Origin: Candidatus Omnitrophota bacterium
GTDB lineage: Bacteria > Omnitrophota > Koll11 > 1-14-0-20-64-10
Direction of reading: 5' to 3'
Assembly (NCBI GenBank): GCA_023818695.1
Contig: JAMWCF010000003.1
Location: 1-56,685 of the forward strand
DNA length: 56,685 nucleotides
Shown: positions 1 through 6,982 of the stretch, one piece after another
Position numbering within the stretch: the stretch's first letter is position 1
Layout: every line of letters begins with the position of its first letter
Program-made: the position numbers and the translations under genes
Notes under the pieces: generated by a model
What the model was told of the DNA's origin: nothing
What the model saw: the letters and a program-made list of their open reading frames with translations, nothing else
Database searches by the model: none

Positions 1-254
1 AAATAACGAGGACGATCACCCCGATCGGAGGGCGTTTCCTGCGTCTTGACATCTGGCAAGCTCCTGTGCTTGGAAACATCCTTTTTAGGATGCTCAATGG
101 ATGACCACACGGGCCCGCCGCGAACAGCCCTATTATCCCTCCGACGAATCCATTTCTCAAGGAAGAAAGAGGGTACGAAGGAGGGTAAAATATGACTCCC
201 GTTACCCCTCAAGTATATTTGAACTTTCAGCAAAAATCAAGCAAAGTAAGAAAA

Positions 255-1238
255 TCAGACATGAAGACGAATAACATTTCTCAAGATGTTCTCCAGGGAC
301 TTCCCGACGATATCGGCGCTCTTGGTGCTGTAACCGCCGGACAAAACCATCAGGATCGGGACCTGGTTGTCCAGCGCGACCTGGAAGACCATTTCATCCC
401 GCCTGATGATCCCCTGCTCGGAGATGTTCATGCCGCCGAGGGGATCCTCCTCGAAAATATCCGTACCCGCCAAATAGATCAGAATGTCTGGTTGAGTCTG
501 TCGAACGGCTGCGTTTAATTCCCTTTCGATCAACGCTAGATACTCTTTATCCCGGATGCCTGGCTCAACAGGGAAATTGAAATCGATATACCTCTTCACT
601 TCCTCATCCGCCGGGTAATTCAACCTGTTATAAACATCAAAGATGTGAATCGAAGGATCGTCCTGAAAGATAGACTCATAGCCGTTGCCTTGATGAACGT
701 CGAGATCCACGATTAGAAACGTCATGGCGGGGTTGTCCTTCCGGAGGCGATGAACGGCCATTGGGATATCCGCGAAGAAGCAGAATCCGCCGCCTGACTC
801 GGCCTTCGCATGATGGTATCCCCCTGACAAATTGATGCTCCAGCCATGCTTTAAAGCCAGCTCTGCTCCCAGCATCGTTCCGCCTGCGGCATATTTCATG
901 GGAAGGAGGAGCCGCCACTGCAGAAATCCGTTCGGAAGCAATGAAAGCGGCGCCAATTCTGCGATTTCGGCGACGACCCGGGAACTTTTCAAAGAGGCAA
1001 GGTATTCCTTTGTGGGAGTGTGGAAAACGCTCCTTGGGATCCCCATCTTCACCAAATGCCGATAGATCTTTCCGTATTTGGTGGTGTCAAAGGGATGCAG
1101 CTTTTCAAGACCCATGAAGGAAATGTCGTATCTCGGAGAAAAAACGATTGGCATTTTGGGGCTCTCTCTGCTTTGCCCTTCGGCGGCACAGGGGACCACA
1201 GAAAGCAGAATTAGGATAACTCCAATGTTTCTTTTCAT
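255..1238 (-). CDS. Histone-deacetylase-superfamily hydrolase with N-terminal signal sequence
   Basis: A 327-aa zinc-dependent deacetylase/amidohydrolase of the HDAC superfamily, closest in length and motifs to class IV-like bacterial members. The catalytic set is complete: the His pair in GGYHHA (H142/H143), zinc ligands in DLDVHQGNG (D180, H182) and GTDIFEEDP (D260), and the transition-state Tyr in SGGYS (Y303). Residues 1-20 form a typical signal peptide (KR, a hydrophobic run, then PCAAE), so the enzyme is probably exported; most bacterial relatives are cytosolic. M29 is an internal alternative start, but the upstream signal-like segment is in frame and the first ATG overlaps the stop of the upstream gene remnant (ATGA), which supports the long form. 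The substrate cannot be told from sequence; deacetylation of small acetylated amides or polyamines is the usual guess. Confidence 0.88.
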   Translation of the reverse strand: MKRNIGVILILLSVVPCAAEGQSRESPKMPIVFSPRYDISFMGLEKLHPFDTTKYGKIYRHLVKMGIPRSVFHTPTKEYLASLKSSRVVAEIAELAPLSLLPNGFLQWRLLLPMKYAAGGTMLGAELALKHGWSINLSGGYHHAKAESGGGFCFFADIPMAVHRLRKDNPAMTFLIVDLDVHQGNGYESIFQDDPSIHIFDVYNRLNYPADEEVKRYIDFNFPVEPGIRDKEYLALIERELNAAVRQTQPDILIYLAGTDIFEEDPLGGMNISEQGIIRRDEMVFQVALDNQVPILMVLSGGYSTKSADIVGKSLENILRNVIRLHV

Positions 1239-1814
1239 ACGCCCTCGTTCCCTTGATCCTCTTCATCCTTTACAAAGGGGGGGATCCCTTTGTAGGTTGA
1301 GGCGGCTTCGATTTTCGTCCCCTTGGGAAGGATCGCCCCTGCCGCAACAGTCGCCCCGTCCCCTATTTCCGAACCGGGCAAGACCACCGAGTTCAGGCCC
1401 ACGACGACGTTCCTGCCCACTCTGGCTCCCATCAGCCGGAAGAAGAAGGGGGCCCAGGGGGTGAGCAGGATGAAGTCCAGGAAGGTGATGGTGACCAGGA
1501 AGATTAGGACGAACCCGAAGATGAAGAAGGCGGCCGCCCCGGCGGGTGTGCGCTGTGGCGCGCCGGAGCCCTGGCCGGCCAAGATCTGCATCGACCGGCC
1601 CAGCCGCTCGTTTCGTGCGTCCCGGACAAACCGACCGGGACGATGGGAGCCCCTGTCAGGGGGCCAACGCCGCCATCTGCGCCAGCCGGTCTGCCAAGAC
1701 GGAAACGGTGTGGGCCGCCAGGATCCGCTTGACGCCGCCCCTCGGCTCCGGCGGCACGAAACCGGGCTCTTCGCCATCCTGGAAAACATCCTCTGCACTT
1801 TGGTCATCGCTCAT
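1235..1814 (-). pseudogene. Decayed membrane acyltransferase (PlsC-like and hexapeptide-repeat remnants in three frames)
   Basis: Three protein-like pieces follow one another in different frames. From the ATG at 1814 a 52-codon segment (MSDDQSAEDVFQDGEEP...) stops at 1656. Next, in a second frame at about 1607-1654, is GAPIVPVGLSGTHE, which resembles the acceptor-side motif of PlsC-type acyltransferases. In a third frame, from about 1530 down to 1235, comes a membrane segment and a left-handed beta-helix hexapeptide tail (GARVGRNVVVGLNSVVLPG, IGDGATVAAGAILP, YKGIPPFV). An open frame does span 1235-1807, but its first 90 codons read as arginine- and tryptophan-rich shadow translation. The gene looks like the residue of a larger acyltransferase after deletions and frameshifts. 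It is followed by the HDAC gene with an ATGA overlap and preceded by a MarR-type operator copy. Confidence 0.6.
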
Positions 1815-1827
1815 CCCTCCTCAATAA

Positions 1828-1840
1828 TTGTGTATAACAA
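1828..1840. promoter_or_regulatory. MarR operator-like site, copy 2
   Basis: TTGTGTATAACAA lies between the marR stop and the acyltransferase remnant. It matches 12 of 13 positions of the site just upstream of the marR start (2357-2369). TTG/CAA half-sites separated by an AT core are typical of MarR operators. The repetition in front of both transcription units suggests that the adjacent MarR protein controls both. Confidence 0.5.
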
Positions 1841-1865
1841 CTATAAAGCCAAAAAAATGAGCCGT

Positions 1866-2345
1866 TCATCCTTCCAATCCGGCTTTCCAGCCGGATAAAA
1901 TCTCCACTAGCCGGCGTTGGTCCTGCGAGGGCATCCGCCCGATCATCCCCTTGACCGCCTCCTTGTAGACCGGCCAAGCCCCATCCAGCAGGCGGGAGCC
2001 CTCCCTGGTGATCCGGATCCGGTTGGAGCGCCGGTCCGGCCCGGACGCCCGGATCACCCACCCTTTCTTCTCCAGGTCGTCCAAAACGTGCGTCACGTTG
2101 CCCGCGTCGATCAGCAAGCGCCGGGCGATCTCCCGCTGGGACAACCCTTCCTCCTTGCCGATGTGCTTGACGATCATCAGGTAATTCAGCTTCACGGGGG
2201 TCAACCCGAAAGACTTCAGGACCTTTGCCACCCGGCGCTGGGCCTGGTTGGCGATCCAGACGATGCCGTACAAGGCCTCATCTCCCGTCTCCGGCTTGCC
2301 GAGCGGGTACCCTAGCTCTCTTAAGAAAGACTGTGCGGTTTTCAT
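1866..2345 (-). CDS. MarR-family transcriptional regulator
   Basis: A winged-helix regulator of about 159 aa. The recognition region is LSQREIARRLLIDAGNVTHV, followed by the wing with the family DRRSNRIRIT signature (D-x-R-x3-N-x-I). The ATG at 2345 (MKTAQSF) is preferred to the in-frame ATG at 2369, because the longer start would run translation through the operator-like palindrome at 2357-2369. MarR proteins bind palindromes as dimers and usually repress themselves and a neighbouring gene, with release by a small phenolic or lipophilic ligand; the ligand is not predictable here. Downstream lie the decayed acyltransferase and the HDAC gene. Confidence 0.85.
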   Translation of the reverse strand: MKTAQSFLRELGYPLGKPETGDEALYGIVWIANQAQRRVAKVLKSFGLTPVKLNYLMIVKHIGKEEGLSQREIARRLLIDAGNVTHVLDDLEKKGWVIRASGPDRRSNRIRITREGSRLLDGAWPVYKEAVKGMIGRMPSQDQRRLVEILSGWKAGLEG

Positions 2346-2356
2346 CTCAACTATGA

Positions 2357-2369
2357 TTGTATATAACAA
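2357..2369. promoter_or_regulatory. MarR operator-like site, copy 1
   Basis: TTGTATATAACAA sits 11 bp upstream of the marR ATG at 2345 and has a near-identical copy at 1828-1840. Its position overlapping the start region suggests autorepression. Confidence 0.5.
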
Positions 2370-2381
2370 CTGCTGTGTTTA

Positions 2382-2747
2382 TCAATTAAGAATCCTGCTC
2401 GGCGTGGACGGCATCGACGCCCTGCTGCGGGCGGCCCAGGCAAACGGCAGGAAATACCGCCTGAAAGCGGCCTCCGTAGAGCCGTATTGATTGGACCCGT
2501 AGAAATAGTCGACGACGATCTCCCTTAACCGGGCGATCTCCTTCAGGCGGGCGAATCCCCAGGGGGTTTCCAGACTTAAATCAAGCAGCTCGAGAGCGCG
2601 ATCCACCGCCCTGGCGCAGTAATCCTGATTGTTCTTCCCGCGCCAATTCAGGGCGCGTTCAACTTCGCTGCCTATATTCGCCATCTGCTCAACAAGCGGC
2701 AGCTTACGCCATCGTCCTGACGCGAGTTCTCTATGCTGATAACTCAT
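2382..2747 (-). CDS. Conserved helical protein of unknown function
   Basis: A soluble, largely helical protein of 121 aa that I cannot assign to a named family. It opens with MSYQHRELASGRW, contains SEVERALNW and a central ERALELLDL-like helix (DRALELLDLSL), and ends in an aromatic segment (YFYGSNQYGSTE, RRYFLPFAWAAR). There is no signal peptide or membrane span. The start overlaps the end of the DUF5674 gene by 17 bp, so the two are translationally coupled and are the last genes of the dcw operon. A paired or toxin-antitoxin-like role with the DUF5674 protein is only inference from this coupling and small size. Confidence 0.65.
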   Translation of the reverse strand: MSYQHRELASGRWRKLPLVEQMANIGSEVERALNWRGKNNQDYCARAVDRALELLDLSLETPWGFARLKEIARLREIVVDYFYGSNQYGSTEAAFRRYFLPFAWAARSRASMPSTPSRILN

Positions 2748-3087
2748 CTTTTATTCTCTTGGAAACAACGTCCGAAATTTTCTTCCGGATCGCTTCGCTC
2801 TCGACACCGCGACTCCTGTTATCCTGGGAAGGCCTCACGTTAATCATGGAATCAAACTCGATGAACTCCTCCCGCCCTTTCAACTCGGGATACAGGTTGA
2901 CGCCCCAGAGGAACTTCTGCTTGGATCCCCCTTCCAGGAGCAGAGCTTCCAAATCCGAATGCAACTCGGCATCAACCGCGAGGAGCTCATTCTCCACATC
3001 CACAACGGCTTTGACCATGTTACCGAATGTGCCGGCCGCCATTCGCCGAAGTTCGTCGAATGTTATCGCTTCCGAAATTATCTGCAC
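2731..3087 (-). CDS. DUF5674 family protein
   Basis: A 118-aa protein matching the DUF5674 type: MQIISEAITFDELRRMA at the start, then MVKAVVDVENELLAVDAELHSDLE, LWGVNLYP and FIEFDSMINVRPSQDNRSR. The function of the family is unknown. No signal peptide or transmembrane segment is visible. The gene starts only 4 bp after the ftsA stop and overlaps the next gene, so it is transcribed as the tail of the dcw operon, in the slot where ftsZ is normally found. Nothing in its sequence resembles a tubulin fold, so it does not replace FtsZ. Confidence 0.75.
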   Translation of the reverse strand: MQIISEAITFDELRRMAAGTFGNMVKAVVDVENELLAVDAELHSDLEALLLEGGSKQKFLWGVNLYPELKGREEFIEFDSMINVRPSQDNRSRGVESEAIRKKISDVVSKRIKDELSA

Positions 3088-3091
3088 GGTC

Positions 3092-4315
3092 TTAAAAATA
3101 CTCTTCGAAGACCTGTTTGCTCTTTTCCAGGAAGCGGCGCCAGAGAGGGCCGGCCAGGGCCCTGCGGGAGGCGGCGATCCGGCGAGCGTTGTGGGCGAGC
3201 AGTCCCATGACGACGGTGTAGGCGGGCTTTAGCTCCAGGTCGGAATCCACCTCGATGCCGCGGGGGATCCCCAGTCGGACCGGCATGTTGAGGGCCTGTT
3301 CGCAGATCTCCAGGAACCCTTCCAGGCGAGCCAGCTCCCCGACCATCACGACGCCGGCGGCCGACTCCCGGAAATAGGGGATCTCCTCCAGCTTCCTGCG
3401 GATCTTCTCGAGGAACTCGTTGGATTTTTCGGACAGCAGGTGGGAGACCTGCTCCTGGGGGACGGTTCTCGCCAGCGTGCCGGCCTGCACCGTAAACGGC
3501 GTGGCTGCCCACTCCGGCTGTTTTTCGATCGTCTTGACCTGCTCGAAGATCTGCTCAGCGTTGGATTTCGGGAGTTTCAAGCTGCGGCTCATGCTGTCGG
3601 TGAGCTGTTCGATTCCCCACGGCAGGAGGACGCTCTCCTTGACGGCGCCGTCCGTATAAAGGAGGGTCTCGGTCTGAGACTCGCCGATATGGATCAGAGT
3701 AACGCCAAGATCCCTGTCGAGATCAGTCAGAACCGCCTCCCCGGCCGCCACCGACGGCAGGACGAACTGCTCCACCTCCACCCCGGCTCGGTTGACGACC
3801 TTCAGCAGATTGTGGACCGCCAGGTTCTGGGCCGTCACCAGGTGCAGCTCCACCCCCAGCTTGTTGCCGGAAAGCCCAACCGGATCCTTGATGCCGGCCT
3901 GGCCGTCCAGCGTGAAGCCGCGGGTGAAGGTATGGATGATCTGCCGGTCGTAGTCCAGCGAGAGGGTCTTGCAGGCGTTGACCACTTTCTCCACGTCCCG
4001 CCTGGAGATGCCGACGGTAGGATCCGGAATCGGGATGGCGGCGGAGGCGTTGTCAGCGGTCAAGGTGCTGCCCTGGATGGCGGTGTAAACTCGCAGGATC
4101 CGGGCGGACAGTTTTTTCTCGGTCTCCCGCACGAGCCGAGCGATGGTGTCGGAGCACTCGATCGGGTCGGTGATCAGCCCCCGCTCGATCCCCTGCGAGG
4201 GGACCGATTCCAGGGCGCGGACGATCAGCCGGTTCTGCTCGTGGATGAAGCCGGCGGCGAGGGTGAAGATCTTGTCACCCAGCGCCAAGCTGGCGATGAG
4301 CTGCGGTTTTTTCAT
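3092..4315 (-). CDS. ftsA: Cell division protein FtsA (divergent)
   Basis: The actin-fold membrane anchor for FtsZ, 407 aa, identified by position after ftsQ, by full-length colinearity and by the C-terminal amphipathic helix WRRFLEKSKQVFEEYF (392-407) that binds the inner membrane. It is divergent. Phosphate-1 reads LALGDKIFTL (10-19), phosphate-2 reads LIHIGESQTETLLY (207-220) instead of a D-x-GGGT-D form, and the adenosine motif reads VVMVGELARLEGF (322-334) in place of GG(G/S). ATP binding may be lost or altered. The start overlaps the ftsQ stop by ATGA-type coupling. A PilM-like identity was considered because PilM shares the fold, but the dcw context and the terminal helix favour FtsA. 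No ftsZ follows. Confidence 0.85.
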   Translation of the reverse strand: MKKPQLIASLALGDKIFTLAAGFIHEQNRLIVRALESVPSQGIERGLITDPIECSDTIARLVRETEKKLSARILRVYTAIQGSTLTADNASAAIPIPDPTVGISRRDVEKVVNACKTLSLDYDRQIIHTFTRGFTLDGQAGIKDPVGLSGNKLGVELHLVTAQNLAVHNLLKVVNRAGVEVEQFVLPSVAAGEAVLTDLDRDLGVTLIHIGESQTETLLYTDGAVKESVLLPWGIEQLTDSMSRSLKLPKSNAEQIFEQVKTIEKQPEWAATPFTVQAGTLARTVPQEQVSHLLSEKSNEFLEKIRRKLEEIPYFRESAAGVVMVGELARLEGFLEICEQALNMPVRLGIPRGIEVDSDLELKPAYTVVMGLLAHNARRIAASRRALAGPLWRRFLEKSKQVFEEYF

Positions 4316-5079
4316 TTGTTGATCACCGGGTCGTCGAAGCGCAAGTCGATGTACTTCGCCTGCATTATCATCTCACGTTTCTGGATCAAAAGCTCAGTCA
4401 ACTGCTCCCACCCCCGGCGGACTTTCTCGGCGTGGAAACGGATCTCGGTGCCGTTGTTCAGGGCAATCAGGATGTCCGGTTCCCTGCAATAGGCGGCGGC
4501 GGCTGTCCGGCCCGCAACCCCGCGAAGCCGCTGGATGGCGGCCAGGATCTCGAACGTCTGCTGGTAGGCGGGGTTCTCGATCGTCTGGGAAACAGAAAGG
4601 CGCTTCCCCTTCAATCCGTCGGCGTGAAAGATCGGAAGATTCTGCCATGGGGTGGAGCGGCCCTCGGCCACAATGACCCCCTCTTCGCTCACCGGATAGA
4701 AGCGGCCGGCCTGCACCTGGGCGACGATCTGCCTGGGCTGCATCTGGACCACAATCCGGTTCGGGAAACAGCGGATTACCTGCGTCACTTGGGCGGTCGG
4801 GAAACGGCTCTGGAAAGCGGCCCCGATCTCCCGGAGGTCCCCCTCGAAGATGGAGATAACCGGCGTGATCTTGTATCGCTCCACCGGCTTCTTCATGGTG
4901 TCGGGCCAATGGATCTCCGCCTCCCGTACCAGGAAACGGGGGTGCGACGAAATGGTCTTCAATCCCATTGGGACAGCGATGAAAAGGAGGAGCCCGGAGA
5001 TCATGCTCATGCTGAAGAGCTTCACACCGCCGGGCGGCGCCTGCTGCGTCTCATTGAACAGATCCCTTTGCATCATCAT
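4312..5079 (-). CDS. ftsQ: Cell division protein FtsQ
   Basis: A bitopic inner-membrane division protein of 255 aa. It has a cytoplasmic N-terminus (1-20), one transmembrane helix (about 21-41, FSMSMISGLLLFIAVPMG), a POTRA-like region and a FtsQ domain. The C-terminal signature YIDLRFDDPVI (243-253) matches the conserved family ending. FtsQ recruits FtsB/FtsL to the divisome in the periplasm. The start codon overlaps the ddl stop (ATGA), and ftsA follows with a 4-bp overlap. No frameshift or truncation is seen. Confidence 0.9.
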   Translation of the reverse strand: MMMQRDLFNETQQAPPGGVKLFSMSMISGLLLFIAVPMGLKTISSHPRFLVREAEIHWPDTMKKPVERYKITPVISIFEGDLREIGAAFQSRFPTAQVTQVIRCFPNRIVVQMQPRQIVAQVQAGRFYPVSEEGVIVAEGRSTPWQNLPIFHADGLKGKRLSVSQTIENPAYQQTFEILAAIQRLRGVAGRTAAAAYCREPDILIALNNGTEIRFHAEKVRRGWEQLTELLIQKREMIMQAKYIDLRFDDPVINK

Positions 5080-6035
5080 AGGAGCGCGGAAGCCAGCATT
5101 CGCCGGCAGAGTTCCGGGAAACCGATCCCGGCCGCCTTGGCCGCTTTCGGCAGGAGACTCGACTCGGTCATACCGGGAATCGTATTGATCTCCAGGATCA
5201 CCGGTCCGCGGCCCGGCACCAGGATGAAATCAACGCGGGAAAAGGAGCGGCAGCCCAGCACTTCATGGGCTTTCAAGGCGATTTCCTGGACGCTCGCGGT
5301 CTCTTCTTTCGAGATCGGGGCCGGCACCCGGTACTCGGTCATGCCCGGCGTGTATTTGGCCTCGTAGTCGTAGAACCGGTTCTTGGGGATTACCTGCACC
5401 ACCGGCAGGGGCCGGTCCTCCAGGATGCCGACGGTCACCTCCGGCCCCGGCAGGTACTCTTCCAGGATAATCCTTTCGCCGAACTGGCCTGCCTTCTCGG
5501 CGGCCGGCGCCAGCTCCTCCATCGTGTCGACGATGCTCATCCCGATGGAGGAGCCCTGCCCCGCCGGCTTGACGACGATCGGGAAGACCATGTCTTTCGC
5601 CCGGGTCAGCGCGCTGATCGGCTCCGCCTCCACCACGTACGGCACCGGCAGCTTCGCGGCGATCCAGCGGCGGCGGGCGGAGATCTTGTCCATCGCGTAT
5701 CGGGAGGCCTCCACGTCGGAGCCGGTGTAAGGAATCTTCAGCTCCTCCAGGATCGACTGGACCGTCCCGTCCTCCCCGAAGGGACCGTGCAGGGCGATGA
5801 AGGCACACCGGATGCCGGAGAGCCGGATCTCATCCGGTATCTTCTCCGGATCGGAGGAAAGGGTCACCAACTCCGTGCGAATATCAAGGGAGCTCAGGGC
5901 TTCATGAACCGCTGTGCCGCTCTTGAGAGAAATCTCTCTCTCATGAGAGGGCCCTCCGCAGAGAACGCCGACGAGCCCCAAAGAAGCGATTGTCTTTTCG
6001 ACCGGAACCGTTGTCTGGTTGTTCTGTGTCGTCAT
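5076..6035 (-). CDS. ddl: D-alanine--D-alanine ligase
   Basis: An ATP-grasp enzyme of 319 aa joining two D-Ala to make the dipeptide that MurF adds to the UDP-MurNAc-tripeptide. Visible motifs are GGPSHEREISLKSG near the N-terminus, the HGPFGEDGT loop, the ATP-binding VVKPAGQGSSIGMS segment, and the C-terminal metal and product site EINTIPGMTESSLLP. Length is normal for DdlB. It overlaps murB upstream and ftsQ downstream by 4 bp each, the classical dcw arrangement. Confidence 0.95.
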   Translation of the reverse strand: MTTQNNQTTVPVEKTIASLGLVGVLCGGPSHEREISLKSGTAVHEALSSLDIRTELVTLSSDPEKIPDEIRLSGIRCAFIALHGPFGEDGTVQSILEELKIPYTGSDVEASRYAMDKISARRRWIAAKLPVPYVVEAEPISALTRAKDMVFPIVVKPAGQGSSIGMSIVDTMEELAPAAEKAGQFGERIILEEYLPGPEVTVGILEDRPLPVVQVIPKNRFYDYEAKYTPGMTEYRVPAPISKEETASVQEIALKAHEVLGCRSFSRVDFILVPGRGPVILEINTIPGMTESSLLPKAAKAAGIGFPELCRRMLASALL

Positions 6036-6982
6036 TTTCCCTCGCTCTCATTTGGCAACACCTGCACCTCCAGCTCCAATTTTACACCGAAGCGGCGGTC
6101 CACCCGCGCCCGGATCTCTTCGATCAGCTTGAAGACGTCCGAGGCGCCGGCGCCGCCGGTGTTGATGATGAAATTGGAGTGGATCCTGGAAACGGACGCG
6201 CACCCTACGCTGAACCCTTTCAAGCCAGCCCGGTCGATGAGCCACCCGGCCGGCTGTTCCTTCGAAGGGTTCTTGAAAATGCACCCCGAGCTCGGCGCGG
6301 ACCAATCCTGGGTCCGCCGCTTGTATTCCCACAACCGCTTGACCCGGCCGGCAATCTCCTCCTTGTCGCCGGGGACAAGTTCCAACTCCGCCTCCAGCAC
6401 AATCGCCCCCTCCAAGCGGCTTGTCCGGTAGGCGAACCCCGCCAACTTCTTAGGGATGTGGCGGAGCTGTCCCTGGCGGTCCATCATTCGGATCGATCGG
6501 ACGACGTCCCCAGTCTGGTGAAGCGCCCCATCGTCGTCGTGCGTGCCGGCGTTCATCCGGACCGCGCCCCCCATCCTTCCCGGCACGCCGGCTAAGAACT
6601 CCAGGCCCGAAAGCCCCTCCTGCGTCGCCCGGCGGACCAGCCATTCCAGCGGCAGGCCGGCCCCCACGAACAGCCGGCTGCTCTCCCGCCGGCAGCCGTG
6701 GAAGAACGGATGCCCCATGTGAAGCACCAGGCCCGGGATACCCTCGTCCCGGACAAGCAGGTTGGCCCCTCCGCCGACGACGGTGACCGGCATCTTCTCC
6801 TGGTCGGCGATCGCCAGCAGCCGGCGCAACTCTTCCTCCGACTGCGGCTCCGCCCATACTTCCGCCGGCCCGCCGACGCGCATGGTGGTGTGCAGGCGCA
6901 TCGGCTCTGCGAACCGAACCCGGCCAGCTGTTACGGCCGTCAGCTCATCGGACAAGGCGGCTTTAAGCGGCACTTTCCACAA
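6032..6982 (-). CDS. murB: UDP-N-acetylenolpyruvoylglucosamine reductase
   Basis: An FAD flavoprotein of 316 aa that reduces UDP-GlcNAc-enolpyruvate to UDP-MurNAc with NADPH. The FAD-binding region includes TTMRVGGPAEVWAEP and VVGGGANLLVRDEG; the catalytic serine region is SAPSSGCIFKNP, followed by a C-terminal substrate-binding domain. The overall layout is that of the shorter type II enzymes rather than the E. coli type. The gene overlaps the murC 3' end by 20 bp and its stop overlaps the ddl start. Confidence 0.94.
   Translation of the reverse strand: MWKVPLKAALSDELTAVTAGRVRFAEPMRLHTTMRVGGPAEVWAEPQSEEELRRLLAIADQEKMPVTVVGGGANLLVRDEGIPGLVLHMGHPFFHGCRRESSRLFVGAGLPLEWLVRRATQEGLSGLEFLAGVPGRMGGAVRMNAGTHDDDGALHQTGDVVRSIRMMDRQGQLRHIPKKLAGFAYRTSRLEGAIVLEAELELVPGDKEEIAGRVKRLWEYKRRTQDWSAPSSGCIFKNPSKEQPAGWLIDRAGLKGFSVGCASVSRIHSNFIINTGGAGASDVFKLIEEIRARVDRRFGVKLELEVQVLPNESEGK

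Noticed and set aside
192..518. Plus-strand 108-aa frame with a good SD
   Set aside because: From about codon 25 it is antisense to the well-supported HDAC gene; kept only as a low-interest observation of a possible stump.
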